Assembly: GCA_040768585.1 (NCBI GenBank)
Contig: JAXGMQ010000001.1
Span: 682,001-746,000 of the forward strand
Origin: JAXGMQ01 sp040768585
GTDB lineage: Bacteria > Caldisericota > Caldisericia > JAAYUI01
DNA length: 64,000 nt
Direction of reading: 5' to 3'
Shown: piece by piece, positions 25,617-35,036 of the stretch
Layout of the letters: the number at the start of each line of letters is the position of its first letter
Position numbering within the stretch: position 1 is the first letter of the stretch
Notes under the pieces: model-generated
The model's database searches: none
Seen by the model: the letters and a program-made list of their open reading frames with translations, nothing else
Told to the model about the DNA's origin: nothing
Position numbers and translations under genes: made by a program

Positions 25617-26603
25617 TTATTTGTTAGTTATAACCCTGTGTTCTGTACCATTTGTGATAATCTTGAGAGTGTCAGTTCCAACAACTTCTATCGTCTCTGC
25701 ATCAATCCCAACAGGCTCGGAATCAGACACACCCACAATCACAACCTTTGGGTTGAGAGCTTTAATAAAATCCTTGCTCATGCTACCCTCAATCGCGCCA
25801 TTTGTCGCAATCAGGTAATCAACTTCAAGCAGTTTCCCTCTCTCTATGAGGGTTTTTTCGATTTGACTGTTTATTTCACCTGTTATCAGGAATGAAACAT
25901 CATTCTTTCTGACTTCAAGCACGAGAGTCGGGGTATTTCCTGATTCTTCAGTATCATTGCCTGACGGGTAGAGAACTTCGAATCTTGTGCCGTTCTCATA
26001 CCAAATCTTACCTGCTACTTGTCTCTCAAAGACAAACCTGTTCTGGTTGGCATTCTCTTTAAGCTCAGCCAGATACCCAGACGGATCACCAGCCCTGAGT
26101 TCGCCAATTAAAAACGGTTTGTGTTCAACAAGCACCGGTAAAGCTCCTGAGAATGTTGTTGGGTTGGTTGATGGGATAAGGAAATACTTCAAGCCCTTGA
26201 TCTCCTGCTCTGTCAAATATGTGGACACCTTCGTGGCGTTCTGAACATCAGACGCCCCGTAGAGTATGGCGAAATACTGATCCTTGATGAGCACAGGTGT
26301 GCCGGGAAGATTCATCACATGCACCTCAAGGGTTGAAGGCAACACTGTCAGTCCCTTGCCAGGCAGATTTTCTGGCTCTTCACTTCTTCCCTTATCAACC
26401 GAATTGAGGATATTATCCTTCGTCATTGACTCGATTGTAGCCGAAGATTTGTGCGCTGGATCGGTATCAACCACGTTCTCATCTGTCGCTGTAGGTTTTC
26501 CACAACCGACAAACATGGACATGAGCACGAAAACGGCTAGTACCGCGACAACAAACCTCAGAGGAGTTTTTTTGTTTCCCATATTTCCAGTACACATAAG
26601 CAT
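25617..26603 (-). CDS. Lipoprotein with an apparently inactivated ComEC-type metallo-beta-lactamase fold
   Basis: 328 residues. Lipobox FVGC after a hydrophobic segment, a short disordered stretch, then a region that follows the ComEC C-terminal MBL-fold order. The place of the TH-x-H-x-DH zinc motif reads PSTNPTTFSGAL, the place of the Gly-Asp ligand reads FLITGEINSQIEKTLIERG, and the HHGS motif is replaced by TNGAIEG. All metal ligands are therefore lost, while strand order and the later PKVVIVGV core remain. A binding rather than hydrolytic role is inferred. ATG 26603 abuts the metK stop (TAGATG), so it is coupled to metK; ATG 26582 is an alternative start just before the signal peptide. 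Confidence 0.65.
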   Translation of the reverse strand: MLMCTGNMGNKKTPLRFVVAVLAVFVLMSMFVGCGKPTATDENVVDTDPAHKSSATIESMTKDNILNSVDKGRSEEPENLPGKGLTVLPSTLEVHVMNLPGTPVLIKDQYFAILYGASDVQNATKVSTYLTEQEIKGLKYFLIPSTNPTTFSGALPVLVEHKPFLIGELRAGDPSGYLAELKENANQNRFVFERQVAGKIWYENGTRFEVLYPSGNDTEESGNTPTLVLEVRKNDVSFLITGEINSQIEKTLIERGKLLEVDYLIATNGAIEGSMSKDFIKALNPKVVIVGVSDSEPVGIDAETIEVVGTDTLKIITNGTEHRVITNK

Positions 26604-27782
26604 CTACAACAGTTTCTCAGCAAGCTTAACGGACAGCTTCGACGTGTCTTCCCAGGTAAACTCCGGCAACTCTCTACCAAAGTGACCGTAGTTGGTGGTA
26701 AGAGAATAGATTGGACGAAGAAGGTCAAGGTGTTCAATGATGCCAGCTGGTCTTAGGTCAACAAGCTCTTGCACCGCTCCTGCTATCTTTTCGCTCTCAA
26801 CCTTGCCTGTGCCAAACGTCCTTACAGCAAAATGTGTTGGCTCAGCACGACCGATGACATACGAGATTTCAACTTGACACACATGGGCAAGACCGGCGGC
26901 AACAATGTTCTTTGCAATGTAGCGGGTGATGTATGATGCTGACCTGTCAACCTTAGTTGGGTCTTTTCCTGAGAACGCTCCACCACCATGAGGACAGGCA
27001 CCACCATAGGTGTCAACAATTATCTTCCTGCCTGTTATGCCGGTATCAGACACAGGACCACCAACGACAAATTTGCCTGTCTGGTTGATATAGAAGTTTG
27101 GTTTCTCACTCAGAAGATGTTTTGGGATAACTGCATCGATAACATGTTCTTTGAGTTTATTCTTGGCATCCTCAGAGATATGCGATGGGTCAGTGGAATC
27201 GAGCACCTCTTCAGAGTGCTGCGCTCCAAGCACGACCGTCTTGATGTGTATCGGTTTGCCATTGTCATATTCAACAACAACCTGGCTCTTCCCATCTGGC
27301 CCAAGCCAGGGGAGAAGCCCAGATTTTCTGACCTCTGCAAGTCTCTTTGTCAGAAGGTGGGCATAATGGATTGGCATCGGCATAAGCTCTGGGGTCTCAG
27401 CAACTGCGTAACCGAACATCATTCCCTGGTCACCAGCACCACCTGTATTGACTCCCTGAGCTATATCTGGAGATTGCCTACCGATGGCATTGAGCACACC
27501 AACGGTGTCCGCTGTGAAACCCAACCATGACTCGGTGTAGCCAATCTCTCTGACTATTTTTCTAACTAGTGAATGCAAGTCCACGTATGTTGTTGTGGTT
27601 ATCTCGCCACCCACTATCACAAGCCCCAGACTTGCAAATGTCTCGCAGGCGACCCTGCCTCTCTTATCGTCTGTTAGGATTGCGTCGAGTACTGCGTCCG
27701 AGATTGAGTCACAAACCTTGTCTGGGTGCCCCTCTGTTACCGACTCCGATGCCACAAAGCGTCTTTCCACTTTTGTCACCAC
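26604..27782 (-). CDS. metK: S-adenosylmethionine synthase
   Basis: Makes SAM from methionine and ATP. At 392 residues it is full length, with the family signatures ESVTEGHPDKVCDSISDA near the N-terminus, GAGDQGMMFGYA (ATP-binding), GGACPHGGGAFSGKDPTKVD (phosphate loop), and the closing TTNYGHFGRE. The start is one of two consecutive GTG codons at 27782 and 27779, after AAGAAGG. A near-consensus promoter lies 35 bases upstream. The downstream lipoprotein gene abuts the stop. Its SAM supplies RlmN, RsmI and the methyltransferase at 6757. Confidence 0.96.
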   Translation of the reverse strand: MVTKVERRFVASESVTEGHPDKVCDSISDAVLDAILTDDKRGRVACETFASLGLVIVGGEITTTTYVDLHSLVRKIVREIGYTESWLGFTADTVGVLNAIGRQSPDIAQGVNTGGAGDQGMMFGYAVAETPELMPMPIHYAHLLTKRLAEVRKSGLLPWLGPDGKSQVVVEYDNGKPIHIKTVVLGAQHSEEVLDSTDPSHISEDAKNKLKEHVIDAVIPKHLLSEKPNFYINQTGKFVVGGPVSDTGITGRKIIVDTYGGACPHGGGAFSGKDPTKVDRSASYITRYIAKNIVAAGLAHVCQVEISYVIGRAEPTHFAVRTFGTGKVESEKIAGAVQELVDLRPAGIIEHLDLLRPIYSLTTNYGHFGRELPEFTWEDTSKLSVKLAEKLL

Positions 27783-27816
27783 CTTCTTTCCTTTTGTCCT
27801 TAAAAATGTTCACATC

Positions 27817-27845
27817 AATATATGTTTCTATCGGTTTTTTGTCAA
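27817..27845 (-). promoter_or_regulatory. Near-consensus promoter of metK
   Basis: Minus strand: -35 TTGACA (27840-27845), 17-base spacer, -10 TATATT (27817-27822). Transcription should begin near 27810, giving a leader of about 28 bases, too short for a SAM riboswitch. The -35 overlaps the last codons of the upstream GH2 gene. Confidence 0.75.
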
Positions 27846-30800
27846 ATATCCGACGTTATTTGTATACCCTCAATAATCAGGTTTCTATCGTCTGGAGGTT
27901 CCCAGAAGTCGTTGGTAAAACTGAAAGTTATCTTGTTATCTCCAATCGATGGCTCGAACTCAAAAGTAAGGAGCCTCATCTCGGTGTTCTTTATTTCGAG
28001 TTCTTTCACCTGTCCATTTATCTCAATCCTGAGTTTTGCATCCTCATCACCTGCTTTAGTCTGCCTCGCAAAGAATGCGAGGGTGACTGTTTTGGTGTTT
28101 TGAGCCTCAAAAGTGCAGGTTGCTGTGCCAACTGTTGAGAACCTGATTGAATCCTTTTCGACTTGCACATACTGTCCTTCTGTTTTCTCAAGCTCCATAG
28201 AAATCTTTCTGCTGAGCCTGGGTGCCACACCAAGACTCAAAAGGAGTGTTGCAAGCGGGTGATTCCAGGCGTTATCCCAGTCAAGGAGGTTAACGACAAT
28301 ATTGGGCTCTTTTGATTTTCTGAAATCCACCAGATAGCCTTGAATCAATTCGTATGGAAAATGTGTTTCTGAGGTGATGGATTTGTATCTGTCTTTGCCA
28401 ATTGGTGTAGAACTGCCTGTCTGCCAATCATAGGAAAACCTCGTCGACTCGACAATCATGCCCCTTGAAAACGGAGGTTTGTCAAAGAGTCCATAGGCAA
28501 TCCCATCTTCCTTGATTCGTGCGCTTTCGTCCATTTCCAATTCAAAAATTTTATGCCCGTTAGCTTCAAGTTTTGTGAAATCGGGTCTATCAAAAATGAC
28601 TGTTGAATCCTTGTGTAGATTTGTAACGTCAATCCCTTCGGAGAATTTACTTGTTGAATAGACAATAATAGGTTTTGAAAAGTCAGCCTCATCAGGGAGT
28701 TTTGGGTCAAAACCTAGAATCTTAAGACTATCAATATGCTCTGCAGTTGTAGTAAGCACTATGTTGGGGTTTGTCCTTTCCCTGCTCACCAATCCGTTGA
28801 GAATCAGAGCGCATCGGGGTTCAACACTCATTTTTTGCTCTAGCGCAACGCTCGTAAACGTGGCAACACCTGGAATATCAGCAATCAGGTAGTATTGCTT
28901 CCACCCGGTATCAGCAGCGAGTATGGGGATCATGGGTGTGCCAGACTTCATCTCCATGGCATCAAGAGCTATGATGTTGTCCCCAGCAAAAAACTCCATC
29001 ATTTCATCGGCTTCAAAGGAGGAATAATCAGAAATCCACGACGACATCGTAAACCCATCCTGTCGTTGTACTCTTGTTGGGAGGTTGTCGTTTGCCATTG
29101 ATAAGAACGGGATTGCCTCATCTGGCTGAGGGAGGAGCACGACAAAGTTTGATTCGTGTTTCCTTGCGATCTCAACCCATGAAATATCGGTGAGTGTGTT
29201 CGGTGCGACAACTACAGGGGTGTTCGGTATTTGATAGACCTCTGAAAGACTGACGCTGTCAAATCTGAAATCTCGTCTTTCCAAATCCTTTTTGAAAACA
29301 TCTGAACCACCGACAAGAACAAAATTGGCTATTCCAAGCCTCTCTTTATAAACTGTGAGAATTGTTGTTGTTTCGTGAACAACCTCACCACCTGTGACCA
29401 TTTTACAGACAAGAGGGTATGGGATGGCGCTGCCTCTGACATCTGGCATCTTGAGGTTTATCGATATGACCTTTGAGTTTCCAGGATTAAGCCTTACGAA
29501 CTCTGATTCAAAGTCATCACTAAATGTCCAATTAAACTCAATCTCTTTTGGGGTTTCTGACCAGTTCTGGAGTGTCACTGTCCTTGTTACATTTGTGTTG
29601 GCATAGTGGTGGGTGTCATATTCCTTGATGAAGAATGTGACTGGTTTATACGATTCTCGAACTGTAGCGGGAACAACAAGCTCTTTATCAAGCTTGTCCT
29701 CAAGAGGGTTCCAGGGGTTGAAAGCTGGGATATCCTGTTCTCTAAAAGCTTGAAGCTGCATCCTGAAAAACTTAGCCTTCACCTTCATCCTACCCGCTCT
29801 TGGGTCTTCGTAAAACGCATCCCCAAAGGCAACAGCGCCAACGTGGGTGGGGTCAGGTATCCACATAAACTCACCCATATAGATTGGTTTCTGCCTATTC
29901 CACAAAACCGAGCCCCGCGGCGGAGTGGGACTTGTAAATTCCCAATCGAGGAAGTAGGCATCCTGAGGGTAGCTGTTGTGCATCAGAGGCTCATGTGAGT
30001 AGTGAAGATTGATTATATCAGTTGAGTTTCCTGGGTCAAAGTCGCCTTCAAACATAACAGGTCGCCCTGACATCTCTCTCACATACTTGCCCATCTCGAC
30101 AAGTTTTTCTGTGACCCCCTCTTTCCTGTCAGCCCCGGTCAAAAGCAATTCATTCTCGATGCTTGCTATCACAAAGCTTGGGTGGTTGAAGTCTCTTTCG
30201 ATATGGGCATTCCACTGCCTTTTAAGGTTGTTCCAAAAAAGGTCTGAGGATGTCGCGTATTCAACCCCAAACGTGAATGACGCTGACTCATTGATGATAA
30301 GAAGCCCTTGCCTGTCCGCTTCATCCAGAAATTCCTCAGGATACGGATTGGCATGAAGTCTCAGAGCGTTCGCATTCAATCCCTTCACCTCGGCAACAAC
30401 AGACTGGGCATACTCTTTCATGGTGGAGGGCATCTGCCCTGGTCGCCAGAGGTGCTTTGAGCAAGCTCTGAGATTTATCTTTGTGCCGTTTAATATGAAG
30501 TCTTTTCCATTAATCCAGAACTCACGGAAACCAAACGTTTCAATCTTGGTGTTGACCGTAACTCCGTCTTTTTTTAGCATCACAAAGAGCTTGTAGAGGT
30601 TGGGGTTCTCTGGACTCCAGAGTTTTGGGTTCTCCCAACTCTCAACAAATGAGGCAAATCCGCCGTCTCTTGTTATCTCAACTGGTTTATCCCCAAACTC
30701 CTTTACGACAGCACCTTTGCCATCTTCTACATACGCAGAAACAGTGAATCCTTCTGGGTCTTCTTCTTGCGAGAGAACATCAGCTCTGAAGGAGATTGTG

Positions 30801-31402
30801 TGACCCCGAACTGATGTTTTGATCCAGATGTTGTCTATGTACGTCCGAGGTCTCCTCACTACCTCTGTTGGTTGCCAGAGCCCTGAGAGCATGGCAGCAG
30901 AGCCAATGGGGCAGATGATTGAGTCTGGCGCAAAAAGGTCATTCTTGTTTGTTGAGTCTGGATTGATAGGCTTTTCCAAGCAAGCCGTCGCATCTTGTAC
31001 TCCAAGTACAACCTCGTTCTCACCGACATTTAAAAGACCTGTGATATCAAACTCAAAGGGAAGATAACCCCCAAGATTTACACCTGCTAACTCACCATTC
31101 ACCCAGAGTTTTGAGAGGAAGTTAGACGCTCTGAATCTCAAGAAAAGCAGATCATCTCCAAAGTAGTTGATGCTCCCTTTGTAGTAGCAGATATTGGATT
31201 GAATTCTCTTGGTACGCTTTATTGTTTGCCAGTCATGCGGGAAAGAAAGTTTCTCCCAGCCAGAGTCTGGGATATTTTGATATTCAACAACGGTCTCTTT
31301 CGAGAATGCAAACTCGTGAAAGACAGCGTCATAATCGACATTTGACGGCACTGGAAGAGAAACACCAGAAATAATAAGAAGAATGGTAAGGACAAGTTTC
31401 AT
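27842..31402 (-). CDS. Exported glycoside hydrolase family 2 enzyme
   Basis: A 1186-residue secreted glycosidase of the beta-galactosidase/beta-glucuronidase/beta-mannosidase class. Signal peptide MKLVLTILLIISGVSLPVPS; sugar-binding jelly-roll (WEKLSFPHDWQ, LWVNGELAGVNLGGYLPFEFD); immunoglobulin-like domain (LWSPENPNLYKLFV, TFGFREFWINGKDFILNG); TIM barrel with the acid/base Glu in ASIENEL (E418) and the nucleophile Glu in IYMGEFMW (E511). The long C-terminal half includes further beta domains and a carbohydrate-binding-like end (residues ~1090-1186). Both catalytic acids are present. GGAGGG precedes ATG 31402. It is the last gene of an operon with a response regulator and a degenerate HD-GYP protein. 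Exact sugar specificity cannot be read. Confidence 0.88.
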   Translation of the reverse strand: MKLVLTILLIISGVSLPVPSNVDYDAVFHEFAFSKETVVEYQNIPDSGWEKLSFPHDWQTIKRTKRIQSNICYYKGSINYFGDDLLFLRFRASNFLSKLWVNGELAGVNLGGYLPFEFDITGLLNVGENEVVLGVQDATACLEKPINPDSTNKNDLFAPDSIICPIGSAAMLSGLWQPTEVVRRPRTYIDNIWIKTSVRGHTISFRADVLSQEEDPEGFTVSAYVEDGKGAVVKEFGDKPVEITRDGGFASFVESWENPKLWSPENPNLYKLFVMLKKDGVTVNTKIETFGFREFWINGKDFILNGTKINLRACSKHLWRPGQMPSTMKEYAQSVVAEVKGLNANALRLHANPYPEEFLDEADRQGLLIINESASFTFGVEYATSSDLFWNNLKRQWNAHIERDFNHPSFVIASIENELLLTGADRKEGVTEKLVEMGKYVREMSGRPVMFEGDFDPGNSTDIINLHYSHEPLMHNSYPQDAYFLDWEFTSPTPPRGSVLWNRQKPIYMGEFMWIPDPTHVGAVAFGDAFYEDPRAGRMKVKAKFFRMQLQAFREQDIPAFNPWNPLEDKLDKELVVPATVRESYKPVTFFIKEYDTHHYANTNVTRTVTLQNWSETPKEIEFNWTFSDDFESEFVRLNPGNSKVISINLKMPDVRGSAIPYPLVCKMVTGGEVVHETTTILTVYKERLGIANFVLVGGSDVFKKDLERRDFRFDSVSLSEVYQIPNTPVVVAPNTLTDISWVEIARKHESNFVVLLPQPDEAIPFLSMANDNLPTRVQRQDGFTMSSWISDYSSFEADEMMEFFAGDNIIALDAMEMKSGTPMIPILAADTGWKQYYLIADIPGVATFTSVALEQKMSVEPRCALILNGLVSRERTNPNIVLTTTAEHIDSLKILGFDPKLPDEADFSKPIIVYSTSKFSEGIDVTNLHKDSTVIFDRPDFTKLEANGHKIFELEMDESARIKEDGIAYGLFDKPPFSRGMIVESTRFSYDWQTGSSTPIGKDRYKSITSETHFPYELIQGYLVDFRKSKEPNIVVNLLDWDNAWNHPLATLLLSLGVAPRLSRKISMELEKTEGQYVQVEKDSIRFSTVGTATCTFEAQNTKTVTLAFFARQTKAGDEDAKLRIEINGQVKELEIKNTEMRLLTFEFEPSIGDNKITFSFTNDFWEPPDDRNLIIEGIQITSDI

Positions 31403-31440
31403 GAACCCTCCACATCAATTCCAGAAACAAACATTTTCAA

Positions 31441-33003
31441 CTATCCTTCTTGTGCTTTCTCTCTGAGCTTGTCACTGACTGGTATATCAAGAGCCTCAAA
31501 CAGAGCGACCACCACCAATGGGTCAAAAGCTCTGCCTGCCTGCCTTTCTACCCATGATTGTTCTTCTTTTATGTTGAGCATGTCAATCACGTCGGTGTAG
31601 TGGTTCTCAGTTCTGAAAGCGAGAGACTGGGCAAGCGATATGATTCGCGCAAGCTTTGGAATCTCTTTACCCTTTAGCCCATCTGGATAGCCTAGCCCGT
31701 CCCACCTCTCGTGGTGATTGCGAATCACAGGGATACAATCACCTAAGGAAGGCAGGTGCTTGAGAAGGTCAGCGGACTGCACAGGATGGTCTCTGATACG
31801 CTCGAGTACACCTGAGTTCAGGGTGCTTGTGCCATGAATAAGATACCGTTCCAGAGTCTCGGAGCCGAGATAGATGAGCGGTATGTCTATTAGAAGGGTT
31901 GAGAGTCTAAGCGTTTCATATTCCGAATCCGTGAGTCCCATCTTGTTTGCGACAGGCTTGATGATTCTCATGATGTTCTCGGAGCGGAGTGAGAAAGCAG
32001 GATGCATGCCATCAACGAGCTTGGACATCGAGAGAAGGTGAGAAGTATATATCCTTTTTAGAGATTTCCGCATCTGTTGAGAATTGTAATGGATTAAAAC
32101 AGCCATTCGGGCAATTTTTGATATCTCTCTAATCTCATCGTTCTTGTTTGCAAAAATGACAACCGCAACTCCCTCAATGTTGTCATTTGAGGAGAAGCTT
32201 TCAATCTTCACATGTCTGCCGTCAGGCAATGTGATGCTGTCATTCTTCTTTGCCTTGACCATATCAACAATCCCATGGGGTAGGACATCATCGACCGATT
32301 TCGATTTTGCAGAGTCGATATTTGACTCAAAAACAACCCAATTGCCTGGGTCAATCATGTATACCTGGACATCTTCTGGGAAATAGCTTGTAGACATAAA
32401 ACCACACTGTAGTTTGTCGCTTGTGTCCAGATGCTCAAACAGTCTGTCGAACTCTGTGATATCACGCATCAAAAGCGTGCCAAGTTCCTGATTATGTTCC
32501 TTGAGGTTGTCAGCAAGGTTTGACGAATCGATATGAATTCCAAGCTGGACAGAGGTATTACCAAGCAGGATTGACTCGTGATGGCTGTACGGTCTGTCCT
32601 CTCTGGCGTAGATAAAAGCTCCTTTGAGCATCTTGTCAGAGCGCCAGGGAACGACAAGAAGCTGCATGTTCTTGTTGTCCCACATCTCCTCAAACGAGAA
32701 TGTGAATTTCTTATGCATCCCTGATTCAATATCCGCAATGTGTCTCTTGAAGACCGATATGACAAACTGCTCCGAGTCAACCTCCGAAGACCAAGATGTG
32801 ACAATATTGAGTTTTTTACCCCTGCCCAGTGAGATTATAATTCCACATTGAGATTCGGTTGCGCGCATGATTTTGGCCAGGGTATCAGACACCTTCTGGC
32901 GGGAATCAACAGCCATGAACATTCTCTCATACCATCCATAGAAAACATTGAGTTGTTCGTAAGCGCTTGCCAGCTCCTCCAACAACAACTCTTCATTATT
33001 CAT
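31441..33003 (-). CDS. GAF-like plus degenerate HD-GYP domain protein
   Basis: 520 residues, cytoplasmic. The N-terminal half (residues 20-170) looks like a GAF-type sensor (ATESQCGIIISLG, ESILLGNTSVQLGIHIDS). The C-terminal ~190 residues align with HD-GYP cyclic-di-GMP phosphodiesterases: IRDHPVQSADLL, then HHERWDGLGYPDGLKGKEIP at ~430, and FDPLVVVALFEAL. The HD dyad site is LLIDIPLI (Ile in place of His at ~372, and the usual GK is PL), and the later metal-binding Asp is gone (SLAQSLAF). Hydrolysis is therefore doubtful; ligand sensing is a reasonable alternative. It overlaps the response-regulator gene by 8 bases and lies 38 bases before the GH2 gene. Confidence 0.75.
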   Translation of the reverse strand: MNNEELLLEELASAYEQLNVFYGWYERMFMAVDSRQKVSDTLAKIMRATESQCGIIISLGRGKKLNIVTSWSSEVDSEQFVISVFKRHIADIESGMHKKFTFSFEEMWDNKNMQLLVVPWRSDKMLKGAFIYAREDRPYSHHESILLGNTSVQLGIHIDSSNLADNLKEHNQELGTLLMRDITEFDRLFEHLDTSDKLQCGFMSTSYFPEDVQVYMIDPGNWVVFESNIDSAKSKSVDDVLPHGIVDMVKAKKNDSITLPDGRHVKIESFSSNDNIEGVAVVIFANKNDEIREISKIARMAVLIHYNSQQMRKSLKRIYTSHLLSMSKLVDGMHPAFSLRSENIMRIIKPVANKMGLTDSEYETLRLSTLLIDIPLIYLGSETLERYLIHGTSTLNSGVLERIRDHPVQSADLLKHLPSLGDCIPVIRNHHERWDGLGYPDGLKGKEIPKLARIISLAQSLAFRTENHYTDVIDMLNIKEEQSWVERQAGRAFDPLVVVALFEALDIPVSDKLREKAQEG

Positions 33004-33397
33004 GAATGCCCCCGGAATGATTTATCAAAGACCTAAGAACCGCAACAAGCCCAGAGGGTGAGAAGGGCTTTGTCATAAACTCTGAAGCTCCAAGATTGAG
33101 CGCCCTCTCCTTGTCTTCCTCCTGCCCTCTGCAAGTCAATACAACAATAGGGAATGTGCCAATTCTGTCAGACTCATTGAGACTCTTCATTACATCAAAT
33201 CCAGAAAAAGTTGGAAGCATGAGGTCAAGAATCATAATATCAGGAGTCTCTCTGTCTATCTCCTTCAGGGCTGAAGCTCCCTCAGTAACAAGGGTCACTT
33301 CAAAATCAGCGTTTTCGAGAACATATTTTATGAGCTTGGCAATCGCTAGCTCGTCCTCAACCACCAACACCCTTTTCTGTTCCTGATTCTCACTCAT
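32996..33397 (-). CDS. Stand-alone response regulator receiver (CheY-like)
   Basis: About 133 residues forming one REC domain: the acidic pair in VVEDELAI, the phosphoacceptor Asp in IMILDLMLP, the Thr of IVVLTCRG and the Lys of FMTKPFSP. There is no output domain. It presumably signals by protein contact, most simply with the HD-GYP-like protein encoded next to it with an 8-base overlap. No histidine kinase is nearby. ATG 33397 is preferred to the TTG one codon upstream. Confidence 0.88.
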   Translation of the reverse strand: MSENQEQKRVLVVEDELAIAKLIKYVLENADFEVTLVTEGASALKEIDRETPDIMILDLMLPTFSGFDVMKSLNESDRIGTFPIVVLTCRGQEEDKERALNLGASEFMTKPFSPSGLVAVLRSLINHSGGIHE

Positions 33398-33426
33398 CAA
33401 GCCGTCACACCTTTCTTTTCAAATGG

Positions 33427-33933
33427 TTATCTGTCATTACTCACAGTGTATCTCAGCCACGGTCTTTTGGGGTGGTTTGAAAGGGCGTAGGAGTCAAGTG
33501 GAATGTGGTTCCCATTCATCTCATCGAAAAGGGGAGTGCCACCCGCGTAAACTGTCCCATGAGGATCACCAAACGTGTTCAAATCTTCATCCTCAACCCA
33601 CATTTTGAAATACTCTGTCTCGGAGTCAGAAAACCTGACAAGCCACTCGCCTTGAATCTTCTGCCATGGTCTCGCTCTGTTGTTGCTTCTGATGTAGTCG
33701 TACCTCTCATCTTCAGAGTCGAATCGGGGTTCACCTTCAGGATACCTGAAATCCATGGGATCACCAAAATAGTTGAAACCTTCCCAGGCAATCCAAGCCT
33801 CAATCTGTGATTTCTCTTCTTCAAGCACAGGCCCCACCGACACAGAACCAAAAACAAGAACCGATGTTATGATAGCTGAAATAAGGAACAAGGCACTCAA
33901 AACTACAGAGCGCGGAACTGTCATTCTCGCCAT
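33427..33933 (-). CDS. Exported or anchored protein with two FGDP repeats
   Basis: About 168 residues. N-terminal membrane helix or signal (VVLSALFLISAIITSVLVFG). The rest is two repeats of about 50 residues, the first with FNYFGDP, then GEPRFD and a closing RARPWQ; the second with LNTFGDP, then GTPLFD and a closing PKRPWL. I do not recognise the family. ATG 33933 is chosen because GGAGAG precedes it by six bases. It is 29 bases upstream of the response-regulator gene and is probably first in that operon. Confidence 0.65.
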   Translation of the reverse strand: MARMTVPRSVVLSALFLISAIITSVLVFGSVSVGPVLEEEKSQIEAWIAWEGFNYFGDPMDFRYPEGEPRFDSEDERYDYIRSNNRARPWQKIQGEWLVRFSDSETEYFKMWVEDEDLNTFGDPHGTVYAGGTPLFDEMNGNHIPLDSYALSNHPKRPWLRYTVSNDR

Positions 33934-34064
33934 TATCACTCTCCATATGCAACAGCCATGAGTATAACACTTTTTTCTGTTTTGGAAACAGGCACAAACT
34001 AGATTATATCAGAGAAATATAAAGAGGATTTTTACACTACAAGATTTATCCTACTGTTTGAGGC

Positions 34065-34093
34065 TTGCCATAAGAATAGTACTCAACTATACA
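34065..34093 (+). promoter_or_regulatory. Promoter of miaA, possibly leaderless
   Basis: -35 TTGCCA (34065-34070), 17-base spacer, -10 TATACA (34088-34093). Initiation 7-8 bases later falls at GTG 34101, the third codon of the longer frame, so the mRNA may begin with that GTG. Confidence 0.45.
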
Positions 34094-34094
34094 T

Positions 34095-35036
34095 ATGAGA
34101 GTGAAAAAATATCCAATTCCAATAATCTTTGGCCCGACAGCATCGGGCAAGACGGGGCTTGCCATAGCACTCGCAAAAAACATTGGCGGTGAGGTCGTCT
34201 CTGCAGATTCACAGCAGATATATTCAGAGCTTTTCATAGGAACAGCGAGACCAACCGAGGAAGAAATGCAGGGAGTCAGACATCACTTGATTGGTCACGT
34301 ATCTGTTCGAGAGAAATACAATGTCGCAAGATTTATCGAGGAACTTGAGCACACACTCAAAGAAATTACTGAAAGGGATGTAACTCCGATTATCTGCGGT
34401 GGGAGCTATATGTGGATTGGAAGCATTCTTGATGGACTCTCACCAACTCCTCCGTCTGATGTCGCCACAAGAAAAAGACTTGAGGAAGCCTCAAAAAATG
34501 AGGATCTTTATGATAAACTTGAGCAAATCGACCCCGAATCGGCAAGGCGCATTGACAAAAACGACACAAGACGCATCGTAAGAGCACTTGAAATCTTCGA
34601 GTTGTCCGGGAAGACAAGAACCGAGATTTACTCAATCAAAAACATTCTTCCATACAAGTTTTTCCCGATTGGCATCATGCGAGATAGGGAGAAGCTCTAC
34701 AGCAGGATAAACACGAGGGTTGATGAGATGCTTGAAGAAGGCTTACTCGATGAGATCAGAAACCTTGTCTTGGCAGGATTGTCAGATGACATCAGACGCG
34801 TAAAGGCTCACGGCTACCCTCCTCTACTCGATTGGCATGAGGGCAAGGCAGGGCTTGAAGAAGCAATAGAGACAATGAAGAAAGTAACAAGAAATTATGC
34901 CAAACGACAAATAAGTTTTTTGAAAGGAAGGGCTGATTTTGTTATAATGGACAATCCAACAGCAGATTTGATTATAGAGATATACAAAAAAGAGGTTTCA
35001 AAATGGACAACGAAAGAACAAAGAGACATACGCTGA
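34095..35036 (+). CDS. miaA: tRNA dimethylallyltransferase
   Basis: Adds the dimethylallyl group to N6 of A37 in tRNAs reading UNN codons. The 313 residues include the P-loop GPTASGKTGLAI, DSQQIYSELFIGTARP, the substrate Asp-bearing region, PIICGGSYMW, DTRRIVRALEI and the closing TRNYAKRQISFLKGR. ATG 34095 has no ribosome site; GTG 34101 lies at the predicted transcription start. The 3' end overlaps the next gene by 34 bases. Confidence 0.95.
   Translation: MRVKKYPIPIIFGPTASGKTGLAIALAKNIGGEVVSADSQQIYSELFIGTARPTEEEMQGVRHHLIGHVSVREKYNVARFIEELEHTLKEITERDVTPIICGGSYMWIGSILDGLSPTPPSDVATRKRLEEASKNEDLYDKLEQIDPESARRIDKNDTRRIVRALEIFELSGKTRTEIYSIKNILPYKFFPIGIMRDREKLYSRINTRVDEMLEEGLLDEIRNLVLAGLSDDIRRVKAHGYPPLLDWHEGKAGLEEAIETMKKVTRNYAKRQISFLKGRADFVIMDNPTADLIIEIYKKEVSKWTTKEQRDIR

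Noticed and set aside
26604..27782. Large plus-strand open frame 26988-27530 opposite metK
   Set aside because: It is antisense to strongly conserved metK codons and has no ribosome site or recognisable domain.
27783..27816. SAM riboswitch upstream of metK
   Set aside because: The promoter leaves a leader of only about 28 bases with no room for the aptamer.
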